Source: JBIYSM02 sp044759095
Lineage (GTDB): Bacteria > Bacillota > Bacilli > Brevibacillales > Brevibacillaceae
Assembly: GCF_044759095.2 (NCBI RefSeq)
Contig: NZ_JBIYSM020000012.1
Location: 28,504 to 92,503 of the forward strand
Reading direction: 5' to 3'
Length of the DNA stretch: 64,000 bases
A program made the translations under genes and the position numbers. Positions 51,194 to 59,840 of this stretch are shown in pieces. Below the pieces are notes generated by a model, which did no database searches, was not told where the DNA came from, and was given only the letters and a program-made list of their open reading frames with translations. Every line of letters starts with the position of its first letter. Positions within the stretch are counted from its first letter, which is position 1.

Positions 51194-52702
51194 TTATTGT
51201 GGGCGATCATCTTCTATCCTTGGAATTGCTTCTAAGGCTTCTTCTCTGCTTAAGGACGCAATATTAATGATCTGCTCAGGTACGCATATTTCTTTTATAA
51301 AACTTAGATTGGCATTAATTATTTCCCATGTCCCCATAAATAACATATCAAAACCTTTGCCATAACTCTCAAAAAATAATAAATCTGCGTCACCATCCGA
51401 ATATTTAACCTCAGGCATCTTATCAATCTCTCTTTCTATAAGTTCATATTCATTTATTCCTTTCCAAATCTCCTCTACCTTACTTGAAGACGAATAATTT
51501 CTCCACAACTGCTCTCCAACCAGTCCAATCATAGGAATTATAGTTTTTGCTTCTGAAGGTTGTTCTCGAAGTAAATCTTCTACAGGAATAAATTTCCTCT
51601 TATTTTCAATTATTTTTTTAACCTCATTCAAAACAATTTTTAGACACAATTTCTTTGCAAGCCTTAGGGAAGTGTTCTCTAAATGACACAAGGCATTACT
51701 AAGATTGTGATGATTCCAATAATTTAAGTTATTTATTACAAGCTCCTCAAATGCTTGTTTGACACTTCTAGTGTAATTTAAACCTTCTATTTCTAGGTTT
51801 CGTTTTAATATTGACACCAAAATGTATACCGACAATACTCTAAAAATAGAATGAGGTCTTCCTCTATAGTACATTACTAGAGAGTCAATTAATTTAGCCT
51901 TTTCTTTTTTATCAGCATTTTCAATTCTTCTAATATATTCTCTTGCAATTACATATCTTGTATTTGTAGGGATGTCCATGCAAATCAATAATGACTTGAT
52001 ATCCATACTTTTTAGTTCTTCATTTTCCCTAATCTCCTGTTCTCTCCAGGCATTTAATTTGATTTCCCGAGCATTGTTGCGAACTACGGGAGTAATCTCA
52101 TTAATTAATCTATACATGTCTGATTGAAATTCTCTAACCTGTGCCTCATCAATTTCGACTAAAAAAGTTTGACGAGCTATTTCAATTATTCTAGAACGCT
52201 GATATTGCAACATACTTTTTGCACTTAGGATTTGCTTTAATATAGGAAAAGTTTCTCTACAATTCTGTTTGTTACATACCAGTAAAGTATTGTCCCATGA
52301 TTGGCAAGTTAATGCGTCATATATTCTAATTTCCCATCCATTTATTAAAACTATGAATTTAGCTTGTATTTCGGGATGAATAGCATATAAATGAGCTTGC
52401 AATAAATCACCATACTCCATATTCATTGGTGTTCCTGGTTTTGCTTCAATTATCCAGAATTGTTTCAAGCGAATTGTTGGTAAATAATCAATCGAAACCC
52501 TTTTTCTCCCCACCCTATGATATGGAGTTGAAAGGGATATGCTTTTCTCCCGTATTACACTATTAATAGTTCTTTTACTATATCCAAGTATGTTTAGTAG
52601 TGGGGCTATAAAGTCTTCCCTAACATCCATTTCATTCCAATTAGTAAAATCCTGATTCTCCCAATATTTAATAAATTGAATATCATTTTCATTTAATTCC
52701 AT
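51194..52702 (-). CDS. PD-(D/E)XK protein with type I restriction (HsdR N-terminal-like) domain
   Basis: 502 residues from ATG 52702 (GGGGTGG upstream). Residues 15-150 match the HsdR N-terminal nuclease pattern: DVREDFIAPLLNILGYSKRT, then Asp72 in VSIDYLP and Glu87-Ala-Lys89 in FWIIEAKPGT. Residues 180-500 are helical, with no helicase or methylase motif and no family recognised (RVLSVYILVSILKRNLEIE, SIFRVLS). Probably a stand-alone nuclease or decayed restriction-related protein of the defence island. The IS21 element lies 15 bases beyond its stop. Confidence 0.65.
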   Translation of the reverse strand: MELNENDIQFIKYWENQDFTNWNEMDVREDFIAPLLNILGYSKRTINSVIREKSISLSTPYHRVGRKRVSIDYLPTIRLKQFWIIEAKPGTPMNMEYGDLLQAHLYAIHPEIQAKFIVLINGWEIRIYDALTCQSWDNTLLVCNKQNCRETFPILKQILSAKSMLQYQRSRIIEIARQTFLVEIDEAQVREFQSDMYRLINEITPVVRNNAREIKLNAWREQEIRENEELKSMDIKSLLICMDIPTNTRYVIAREYIRRIENADKKEKAKLIDSLVMYYRGRPHSIFRVLSVYILVSILKRNLEIEGLNYTRSVKQAFEELVINNLNYWNHHNLSNALCHLENTSLRLAKKLCLKIVLNEVKKIIENKRKFIPVEDLLREQPSEAKTIIPMIGLVGEQLWRNYSSSSKVEEIWKGINEYELIEREIDKMPEVKYSDGDADLLFFESYGKGFDMLFMGTWEIINANLSFIKEICVPEQIINIASLSREEALEAIPRIEDDRPQ

Positions 52703-53050
52703 ATTTACCACCCCGATGAGTATATAAGGATGACAACGAAATAAAAGGGAAGAACTTATCCCTAAAGAACCATTTTACTTTATTATTGCGTTTTGGTGTA
52801 CTATATCAAAGTCTAAAAAGTCACATCTGCACCATGCAACGATATTAAGGTTCTACTGAGAGAACGAAAATATGTCAATTTCAACATTTTTTTTTGGAAA
52901 AATGGGGAGTGGGGCGGACCGTGTGTATACATCTTATCTTTGTATTGGGCAACTAATCTATCTGTGTTCAAATATTTTTAGCAATAGATAAAACTAAAAT
53001 TTTCATTTATTAGTTTTGGTTAATAATTAATAGTCCATAGCGAGTGAGTT
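52703..53050. other. AT-rich intergenic stretch
   Basis: 348 bases without a supportable gene upstream of the PD-(D/E)XK gene. It should contain that gene's promoter. A run of nine T residues near 52890 and generally high A+T are the only notable features. Confidence 0.5.
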
Positions 53051-53059
53051 ATTCTTCTC

Positions 53060-53370
53060 CCCCCGCCCGCTTCGCAGGCGGGGGGCTATGTGAAGATAGG
53101 AACACTGAGCATTCCCCCTTGTAAAAAAGGGGAATGAACTAGGCTATGTGAGGATGAGGTTTCCAGAGCCTACGAGACATCAGACGCACCCAGGTGTAGC
53201 TTTACTGCGTGGATGGCATCATTCCATCACTCTGTCAAGATTCCCTGCCAATTAGGCACTACGACGGGGCCACTCATTGGAGTGGTATCTGGGAATAGGC
53301 AATGTGCCTCTAACGCACGATACACCGATGATGAGTCGGGCCGGTTCTTTAACGTGTGCTACCGAAAAAC
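53060..53370. other. Structured non-coding tract, possible IS200/IS605-type remnant
   Basis: CCCCCCGCCCGC...GCAGGCGGGGGG forms a very strong hairpin near 53060-53086. A second hairpin (ATTCCCCCTTG / AAGGGGAAT) lies at 53111-53134. GGCTATGTGA occurs twice (53085 and 53143). Hairpins of this shape resemble the right ends of IS605/IS1341-type elements, where a guide-type RNA is encoded. Read on the minus strand no frame gives a convincing TnpB C-terminus, so this stays a hypothesis. Confidence 0.35.
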
Positions 53371-53417
53371 CACGTGAAAAACTATAATAATCCAATAGAA
53401 CAAATCATTTTTCGCAA

Positions 53418-53519
53418 TCATTCCGTTTCTGAACTTTGCTCAACTTCAAAAATCGTACAAATCAATAACTCCATGATTTCCTGCAATGTTTGCTCACCGC
53501 TAAACAACCTTTTTGTCAT
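53418..53519 (-). CDS. Small ORF (33 residues) beside the recombinase gene
   Basis: ATG at 53519 with an ideal site (GGAGGTG, 7-nt spacer). The product starts MTKRLFSGEQTLQEIMELL and continues ICTIFEVEQSSETE, a short acidic amphipathic helix. It overlaps the end of another small frame (53500-53589). No family recognised. Confidence 0.4.
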   Translation of the reverse strand: MTKRLFSGEQTLQEIMELLICTIFEVEQSSETE

Positions 53520-53589
53520 CCTGTTCCACCTCCGCAACGACTTCTGGAAAATTTTCATCGGGATATTTCTTAGCCACCCCGCCCGCCAT
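53500..53589 (-). CDS. Small ORF (29 residues) beside the recombinase gene
   Basis: ATG at 53589 (or GTG 53577) inside a GC-rich hairpin (arms CCCCGCCCG / CGGGCGGGG at 53577-53585 and 53615-53623). The product ends in AKKYPDENFPEVV and AEVEQDDKKVV. Its 3' end overlaps the next small ORF by 20 nt, a coupled layout. Support is position and ribosome binding site only. Confidence 0.3.
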   Translation of the reverse strand: MAGGVAKKYPDENFPEVVAEVEQDDKKVV

Positions 53590-53766
53590 CCGAAAAGTTG
53601 CTATTTCTAGGCATCGGGCGGGGTAATTCATCAACGGAATCAGCTTCAAAATGTGAACATCTCTCTATCAGCCTGATACGAAGTCGCAAGCAAAAAATCC
53701 AGCGTTTAATATCAAACTGGATTGTTGGTAGCACGTTTCGTATGAGGCTCATAGGAGGGGCTAATG

Positions 53767-55308
53767 ATGAAATGTGCAGTTTATGCCCGTGTGAGCACGG
53801 AGATGAAAAGTCAATTGGACAGTCTGGAAAATCAACTGACGTTCTTTGAAAACTTCATAAGGGAAAAAGGCTGGGAATTGGTCAAAACCTATGCGGATGA
53901 AGGCAAAAGCGGCACAAGTACGGTCAAACGTGTAGAGCTTCAAAAACTCATGAAAGACGCAGAGCAACGAAAATTTGAGATTGTTCTCATCAAATCCGTT
54001 TCAAGGTGGGCAAGGGATACGGTGGACTCGATTCTCTTGGTCAGACAACTCATGAGTTTTGGGATTCGGGTCATGTCCGTTGAGGACAATTTCGATTCCT
54101 TTGACGATGGAGCAGAATTCAAACTAGCCATCTATTCAGCGCTTGCCCAACAGGAAAGCGACACCATTTCCAAACGGGTGAAATTTGGGATTTCCGTCAA
54201 GTCGCGGGAAGGCAAATTTCACGGCAGTCTCCCCCCATATGGCTATGAAAAGGTGAAAGGCAAGCTGGAACTTCATCCGATTCACTCGCAGACGGTCAGA
54301 CATATTTTTGATCTTTATTTGCGGGAAGGCTGGGGCATGCAGAAGATAGCCAATTACCTGACCGCTAAGAAAATCCCTACCCCGCGGGCAGTAGCGGGAG
54401 CCAAAAACGCTGGGGACAAATGGCAATACTCTAGCGTGAAATTGATTCTGACCAATCCTCACTATACGGGGAATCTGGTACAGGGACGCTCCAAGACGGA
54501 CGGGAAAGACAAGATATTTTTGCAGAAGAAGGGCTACAAAAAGCGGATACTGAACCATCAGGATGAATGGATTATCATTCCGAATTCCCACCCCGCCATC
54601 ATTTCACAGGAAGAGTTTCAAGAAGTGCAGGAGAAGATCAGTAAAAAGGGGGAGAAAATCTTTAGAGGCCGTGGGAAAAAGTCTCTTTTTGCACGATTGG
54701 CGTTTTGTGCGGACTGCGGCGCAGGGATGAACTACAAAAACGACCGAAAAGGCTATGTCTGCGCCACCTATCAGAAAAACGGGAAACACGCATGCCAATC
54801 CCACTACATCAAACATGATGACCTAAAAGATAAGGTGCTGTCTGACCTACGGGAATTGGCGACCAATTCTATAAACATGAATGCTTTACTGAATATCGCC
54901 TTGAAAAGGGCAGGGACAAAGAAGCTCGGAGCGATGGAAGAATTAAAAAGGATTGAACGAGAAATCCATTCCCTGCAAACTGAAAAAAGGGAACTGCTTC
55001 GCTTATTGTCCCGCCAAGTCATTACTCAGCGCGATTATGAGGAACAGTATCAAATCATCAACGATGAACAAATTGCATTGGAGCAACAGAAGCGCACATT
55101 AGAGGATATGCTTGCTAAAGAGATTGACACAGAAGCAAACATACAAGCTTTCCAAGCGGAAATCCAGCGCTTTATCAACCTTCAGTTCGATAATGAAGAA
55201 ACGCTACGGCACGTCCTGCACAGGCTCATTGACCGTGTAGAAGTGTCGGCGAATGGAGAAATCACCATCCATTACAATTTCAAAAATCCAATACAAAAGG
55301 GAGCCTAA
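53767..55308 (+). CDS. Large serine recombinase/integrase
   Basis: 513 residues from the second of two adjacent ATGs (GGAGGGG upstream). The resolvase domain begins KCAVYARVSTEMKSQLDSLE with the nucleophilic Ser and ends near AIYSALAQQESDTISKR. The recombinase domain is PPYGYEKVKGKLELHP, the zinc ribbon is FCADCGAGMNYKN with later Cys, and a coiled coil lies at about 395-465. Such enzymes integrate and excise phages, ICEs and cassette elements. It lies at the right edge of the AT-rich island, and its stop overlaps that of the convergent rlmCD gene, so the element probably inserted beside or into the 3' end of that gene. Confidence 0.9.
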   Translation: MKCAVYARVSTEMKSQLDSLENQLTFFENFIREKGWELVKTYADEGKSGTSTVKRVELQKLMKDAEQRKFEIVLIKSVSRWARDTVDSILLVRQLMSFGIRVMSVEDNFDSFDDGAEFKLAIYSALAQQESDTISKRVKFGISVKSREGKFHGSLPPYGYEKVKGKLELHPIHSQTVRHIFDLYLREGWGMQKIANYLTAKKIPTPRAVAGAKNAGDKWQYSSVKLILTNPHYTGNLVQGRSKTDGKDKIFLQKKGYKKRILNHQDEWIIIPNSHPAIISQEEFQEVQEKISKKGEKIFRGRGKKSLFARLAFCADCGAGMNYKNDRKGYVCATYQKNGKHACQSHYIKHDDLKDKVLSDLRELATNSINMNALLNIALKRAGTKKLGAMEELKRIEREIHSLQTEKRELLRLLSRQVITQRDYEEQYQIINDEQIALEQQKRTLEDMLAKEIDTEANIQAFQAEIQRFINLQFDNEETLRHVLHRLIDRVEVSANGEITIHYNFKNPIQKGA

Positions 55309-55320
55309 CTCTCGGCTCCC
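55299..55320. terminator. Shared hairpin at the overlapping stops of recombinase and rlmCD
   Basis: GGGAGCC (55299-55305) and GGCTCCC (55314-55320) form a stem spanning both stop codons. T-rich sequence follows on each strand (CTTCTT on plus, TTTTGTATT on minus). Confidence 0.65.
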
Positions 55321-56747
55321 CTTCTTACCATCAATATTACACACTCCACATGCCCCGTATGCGGGAACATATCCACCGGCTGCACTTCCTTCAGCTCGTA
55401 CAGATCGCTCAGGATCTTCAGGTCCCTCGCCAGCGTCGATGGATTACAGGAAACGTACACGACCCGCTCAGGCTGCATCTGCAGAATGGTGGTCAAGAGC
55501 GCCTCGTCGCAGCCTTTGCGCGGCGGGTCGACGACGATGACGTCGGGGCGGATGCCCTGCTCTTTCCAGGCGGGGATTACCTCTTCGGCGGCCCCTACGG
55601 CAAACGTGACGTTTGCGATGCCGTTCAGCTCGGCGTTTCGGTTGGCGTCGGCAATCGCTTCCGGCACGATCTCCACGCCGTAAACGTGATTTGCCTTCTG
55701 CGCCAGAAAGAGCGAGATGGTCCCGATGCCGCAATAGGCGTCGATAATCGTCTCCGTCCCGGTCGCGCCGGCATATTCGAGCGTCTTGTTGTACAAAATC
55801 TCCGTTTGCACGGGATTGACCTGATAAAACGAACGGGCGGAGATCGCGAACTTGATCGGCCCGATGTAGTCGTAAATGACGTCGCTTCCCCAAAGGGTTA
55901 CGGTCTTGTCGCCAAAGATGACGTTGGTCTTCTCCGGGTTGACGTTTTGCACAATGCTGGTCACTGCCGGCACTTCCCGGCGGATGGCCTCGATCAGGTG
56001 CTCACGCTGGGGGATGAAGTCCTCCGTGGTGATCAATACGACCATCACTTCGCCGGTCCGAGCCCCTACTTTGGCGACCACGTGGCGCAGGAGGCCGGTG
56101 TGGCGAACCTCGTCGTACGGCTGGATGTTCAACCGGGCAGCGATGCGCTTGACGGCCGCGACCACCTCGTCGTTGGCTTGGTGTTGAATCAGGCAGGCGT
56201 CGATATCAATGATCTGGTGGGAACGCTCGGCGTAAAAGCCGCCGACCAGCGCCCCCTCCTGCTCCCCGATCGGCACCTGCGCCTTGTTGCGGTACCGCCA
56301 CGGATCGGTCATGCCGATCGTCGGGTGAACCGTTACCGCCCCTTCTCCTTCCACCGGGAAGCCGCCGATGCGGCGCAGGTTGTCCTTGACGATCTGCTGC
56401 TTGTGGCGCAGCTGCTCTTCATAGGCGAGGTGCTGCAACGAACATCCGCCGCAGCGGGAAAAAACGGGACAAGCCGGCTCCACGCGAAAAGGGCTTGCCT
56501 GCACCACGTCCAGCAGCTTGGCAAAGCCGAAGTTCTTTTTTGTATGTTCAATCCGCACCCTTACCCTCTCGGAAGCCAGCGCTCCGGGTACAAACAGCGT
56601 ATACCCTTCATAGCGGCCTACGCCGGCTCCATCGTGATTGAGCCCGGTTGTCTCCAGCTCCACCACCTGGCCGACTTGCACCGGAAGGTCATAGACTGGT
56701 TTTACCGGGGGTTTGGGACTACTTTTTTTCTTTGCTGTCTTGGCCAC
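55305..56747 (-). CDS. rlmCD: 23S rRNA (uracil-5-)-methyltransferase RlmCD (YefA/RumA family)
   Basis: 480 residues from GTG 56747 (AAGGAG 8 nt upstream). An N-terminal Lys-rich tail precedes a TRAM domain (VGQVVELETTGLNHDGAGVG). The iron-sulfur motif is CPVFSRCGGCSLQHL. The methyltransferase domain has IDAYCGIGTISLFLA for AdoMet, DPPRKGCDEALL and YVSCNPSTLARDL with the catalytic Cys. In Firmicutes one such enzyme makes m5U747 and m5U1939 of 23S rRNA. It follows dgkB by 24 bases, as in B. subtilis (yerQ-yefA). Confidence 0.93.
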   Translation of the reverse strand: MAKTAKKKSSPKPPVKPVYDLPVQVGQVVELETTGLNHDGAGVGRYEGYTLFVPGALASERVRVRIEHTKKNFGFAKLLDVVQASPFRVEPACPVFSRCGGCSLQHLAYEEQLRHKQQIVKDNLRRIGGFPVEGEGAVTVHPTIGMTDPWRYRNKAQVPIGEQEGALVGGFYAERSHQIIDIDACLIQHQANDEVVAAVKRIAARLNIQPYDEVRHTGLLRHVVAKVGARTGEVMVVLITTEDFIPQREHLIEAIRREVPAVTSIVQNVNPEKTNVIFGDKTVTLWGSDVIYDYIGPIKFAISARSFYQVNPVQTEILYNKTLEYAGATGTETIIDAYCGIGTISLFLAQKANHVYGVEIVPEAIADANRNAELNGIANVTFAVGAAEEVIPAWKEQGIRPDVIVVDPPRKGCDEALLTTILQMQPERVVYVSCNPSTLARDLKILSDLYELKEVQPVDMFPHTGHVECVILMVRRGAES

Positions 56748-56771
56748 GGAACTAACTCCTTTTTTCACAAA

Positions 56772-57662
56772 TCACGGTACAAACACTTCGATGTGCCCAG
56801 GCAGGGCGCGGCACACGCAGGGAAGCTGTCCGCCCAGCTCTCCGTCCAGATTCAGCTGGACCTTTTTGTCTCCCGCCGCGGTTGCCTTTAGATAATCTGT
56901 CTGGAAATACAGGATGTTCGGGTCCTTCAGGTGTTCTCCCCGCACAGCCGCCGTCGCCAGCCGGATAAACTCCGGCAGGCTCGTCTTTTTCACCACGATG
57001 CAATCCAGTTTGCCATCCGACAGATCCGCTTTTGGCGCCAGGCGGTCAAATCCTCCGACGGAATGACTGTTGGCTATTAAAAATATCATGATTTCTTCGT
57101 CGATGACAACCTGATTGCGCGTTTCGATCCGCACATGGATGGGGTGCAGGGAAGGCAGCTTTTCCAACCCTTTCACATAGTACGCGAGCTGTCCGATCAG
57201 GGTCTTCAGCTTGCTCGGCACCTCGTAGGTCAGATCGGTCAGCGAACCGCCGCCGGCGATGTTGATAAAATACCTGTCGTTGATGCGCCCCAGATCGATT
57301 CGCTGCGTCTTCCCCGACGTGATGATTCGGCAGGAGCGGTTGATCGAGCGGGGAATTCCCAACGCCCGGGCGAAGTCGTTGCTCGTCCCGCAGGGAATAA
57401 TGCCGAGGGCGGGTCGGGCCGATTTTTCGGCCATGCCGTTCACCACCTCGTAGATGGTACCGTCGCCGCCAGCGGCCATGATCACATCAAAGCCGCGGGC
57501 AACCGCGCGTTCCGCTTCCTCCGCGGCGTCGTTCTCCCCTCTGGTCGCGTAGCAGGATGTCTCGTATCCGGCTGATTCCAGCAAATCCAGAATGTCCGGC
57601 AGCTTGCGGCGCACAATCTCGCGCCCGGAGCTGGGATTGTAGATCAATCGTGCTCTTTTCAC
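56772..57662 (-). CDS. dgkB: Diacylglycerol kinase DgkB
   Basis: 296 residues from GTG 57662 (GAAGGGA upstream). LIYNPSSGREIVRRKLPDIL, the nucleotide-binding AAGGDGTIYEVVNGM and CGTSNDFARALG are the hallmarks of the soluble DgkB/YegS lipid kinase family. It phosphorylates diacylglycerol released by lipoteichoic acid synthesis back to phosphatidic acid. Upstream of rlmCD on the same strand, the order found in B. subtilis. Confidence 0.93.
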   Translation of the reverse strand: MKRARLIYNPSSGREIVRRKLPDILDLLESAGYETSCYATRGENDAAEEAERAVARGFDVIMAAGGDGTIYEVVNGMAEKSARPALGIIPCGTSNDFARALGIPRSINRSCRIITSGKTQRIDLGRINDRYFINIAGGGSLTDLTYEVPSKLKTLIGQLAYYVKGLEKLPSLHPIHVRIETRNQVVIDEEIMIFLIANSHSVGGFDRLAPKADLSDGKLDCIVVKKTSLPEFIRLATAAVRGEHLKDPNILYFQTDYLKATAAGDKKVQLNLDGELGGQLPCVCRALPGHIEVFVP

Positions 57663-57802
57663 GGTTGGTCCCTTCTTCCTTCGCATCGCTCATGCTTTCT
57701 CTCTCTTCTCATCATATCCTGTATAGCCAATTTTGGGAATCGCTATGCTGAGCGGCCCATGATAAGATAGAAAAAAACGGAAGAATTTGGGGTGTGCACA
57801 CT

Positions 57803-58777
57803 TTGAAAAACGTGATCATAGGGGTTGACGTAGGCGGAACCGCCATTAAAATGGCGCTGCTCTCCCTGGAGGGAAACATCCTGCAAAAAGAGCAGAAGCC
57901 CACTCCCGTAGCAGAGGGGGAAGACGGCGTCATCCAAAAAATCGCGCAAATGGCCGACGATCTGTTGAAGCGGGCCGGCGTGGAAAAAGACAAGGTGGCC
58001 GGGATCGGAATCGGTGTGCCGGGACCCGTTGACGCACAGAACGGGATCGTACAGGAAGCCGTCAACCTGCACTGGAAGAAGCCCGTTTCGTTGAGGGAAA
58101 GGCTGGAGCAGATGTCCGCCCTTCCCGTTTTTGTAGACAATGACGCCAATACGGCGGCACTCGGCGAGATGTGGCGAGGAGCGGGGCAAGGCGCCCGTAA
58201 TCTGATTGCGATCACTCTCGGAACAGGCGTGGGAGGCGGCGTCATTCTGGATGGACGAATCGTCCACGGCATGAACGGAGTCGGCGGAGAAATCGGTCAC
58301 ATCACGATGGAACCGGCAGGAGGACCGGCCTGCAACTGCGGCAAGACGGGCTGCCTGGAAACATACGCTTCTGCCACCGCGATCATCCGCGAAGGAACCA
58401 GGGCCGCTAAGGAAGGCACCAGTCCGCAGCTGGCGGAAGCGCTGGCCAGGCAAGGGTTCATTAAGGCGCAGGACGTGCTGGACGCCGCCAAAGCGGGAGA
58501 TCAAGCCGCCGTTGCCATTGTAGATCAGGCCGCGTTCTACCTCGGACTCGCCCTCTCCCATTTGGCCAACGTCCTCGATCCGGCCAAGTTCGTCATCGGT
58601 GGCGGTGTTTCTGCCGCGGGCGAGTTTTTGTTCTCCCGTGTCCGGGAATCGTTTCGCCGCTTTGTCACCTTCTCGTATGTAGCGGAGTCCTGCCAGATCG
58701 TCCCGGCCACGCTGGGCAATGACGCAGGCGTGATCGGCGCCGGATGGCTCGTCCGCTCGCAAATCAAAGAATGCTAA
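57803..58777 (+). CDS. glcK: ROK-family glucokinase
   Basis: 324 residues from TTG 57803 (GGGGTG 8 nt upstream; a GTG at 57794 overlaps that site). ATP-binding IIGVDVGGTAIKMALL, catalytic Asp in VFVDNDANTAALGEM, glucose-binding GEIGHITMEP, and the ROK zinc motif CNCGKTGCLETYAS. It phosphorylates glucose to glucose 6-phosphate. Followed by a strong bidirectional terminator. Confidence 0.92.
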   Translation: MKNVIIGVDVGGTAIKMALLSLEGNILQKEQKPTPVAEGEDGVIQKIAQMADDLLKRAGVEKDKVAGIGIGVPGPVDAQNGIVQEAVNLHWKKPVSLRERLEQMSALPVFVDNDANTAALGEMWRGAGQGARNLIAITLGTGVGGGVILDGRIVHGMNGVGGEIGHITMEPAGGPACNCGKTGCLETYASATAIIREGTRAAKEGTSPQLAEALARQGFIKAQDVLDAAKAGDQAAVAIVDQAAFYLGLALSHLANVLDPAKFVIGGGVSAAGEFLFSRVRESFRRFVTFSYVAESCQIVPATLGNDAGVIGAGWLVRSQIKEC

Positions 58778-58788
58778 AAGGCGAAAAT

Positions 58789-58831
58789 GACGCTCCTGTC
58801 GGGTGCAGGCACATCCGGCAGGAGCGTCTTT
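58789..58831. terminator. Bidirectional terminator between glcK and the EamA gene
   Basis: GACGCTCCTG (58789-58798) pairs with CAGGAGCGTC (58819-58828), with inner CGG/CCG pairs, followed by TTTGC on plus and a T-rich run on minus. Confidence 0.8.
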
Positions 58832-58835
58832 GCAT

Positions 58836-59741
58836 CTACAGTGTGGTTTGCGTAACGGACGGATGTTCGGCTTTCTTTTCCCTGCCGGAGACGATCAGCA
58901 CGGCGCCGAGCAGCACGGCCGCTCCCCCTGCGAACTGAAGCCAGGTAAGCGATTCGCCGAACAGCACAGCGGAAAAAGCGATCGTGACCACCGGCTCCAG
59001 CATGCTGAGGACAGACGCCTGGGTCGAACCGATCAGCTGCAGACCGCGGAAGAAAAACGCAATCGCCATCACCGTGGAGAACAGGACAATGCCGCCGATC
59101 GCAAGCCACCCCTGCGCTCCGAAATCCAACTGAACGCCCCCGCTGCCCTGCGCGACGAAAAAGGTGGAGACGGTGGCAAACAGCGAGATGTAAGCACTGG
59201 TTACATACGGCGAAAGGCCTTTGACCACTCGGTTGCCGGTGACAATATAGACGGAGTAAAACAGGGCGGCAGACAGGGCCAGCAGGATGCCCAGAGGGCG
59301 AATGCTGGCGAAGGAGGTACCCAGCACCATTGTCAAGCCTGCCAGCGAAAGCAGCATGGCCATCACCGTCTGTTTGGACAACCGCTCCTTGTCCACAAAG
59401 TAGGACAAAATGGCGACAAAAACCGGGAACGTATACAGAAGAAGCGCGGCCAGAGACGGCGGGATGTACATGACAGCCGAGAAAAAGCTGAGTGACTGCA
59501 GCGTATACAAAACGCCTCCCAGAAAGAACAGCGCAGCCACTTGCCGCCTGGTGACAAAGAGCCGCTCCCGTTTGACAAGCAGCAAGAGGAAAAACAGCCC
59601 GGATGCCAGCAGAAAGCGGAGAAACAAGACCGTCGGCACGGCAGCGCCGTCGTCGTAAGCATAATGGGCCAAAATCGACATGACCCCGAAGCCGGCTGCC
59701 GACAAAAAGACATACAGAACGCCGATGTAGAGCGGATTCAC
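58836..59741 (-). CDS. EamA/DMT-family membrane transporter
   Basis: 301 residues if started at GTG 59741 (AAGGTGG upstream); the frame extends to 59786. Ten hydrophobic helices in two EamA repeats (PLYIGVLYVFLSAAGFGVMS; SLSFFSAVMYIPPSLAALLL; SVLSMLEPVVTIAFSAVLFG). Family members export amino acids, nucleobases or other metabolites. The substrate cannot be predicted from sequence or neighbours. Confidence 0.88.
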   Translation of the reverse strand: MNPLYIGVLYVFLSAAGFGVMSILAHYAYDDGAAVPTVLFLRFLLASGLFFLLLLVKRERLFVTRRQVAALFFLGGVLYTLQSLSFFSAVMYIPPSLAALLLYTFPVFVAILSYFVDKERLSKQTVMAMLLSLAGLTMVLGTSFASIRPLGILLALSAALFYSVYIVTGNRVVKGLSPYVTSAYISLFATVSTFFVAQGSGGVQLDFGAQGWLAIGGIVLFSTVMAIAFFFRGLQLIGSTQASVLSMLEPVVTIAFSAVLFGESLTWLQFAGGAAVLLGAVLIVSGREKKAEHPSVTQTTL

Positions 59742-59804
59742 AACAATGTCACCCACCTTCACGAATAAACGCATGAGTATTGCCAATTGTCCCTATTATA
59801 CAAG

Positions 59805-59838
59805 AACAAAGAAGGCCTGCAACGGTTAGTTGCAGGCC
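59805..59838 (-). terminator. Terminator of natAB
   Basis: GGCCTGCAA and TTGCAGGCC form a 9-bp stem with a 7-nt loop, followed on the minus strand by TTCTTTG, two bases after the natB stop. Confidence 0.75.
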
Positions 59839-59840
59839 TG

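Noticed and set aside
53328..53385. Hammerhead-ribozyme-like string (GATGATGAG ... CCGAAAAACC)
   Set aside because: The conserved CUGAUGA is not exact and stems I-III cannot be drawn with proper lengths; likely chance.
55350..56891. 513-residue plus-strand ORF opposite rlmCD
   Set aside because: Shadow of a GC-rich coding gene. The minus-strand product has all motifs of the methyltransferase family.
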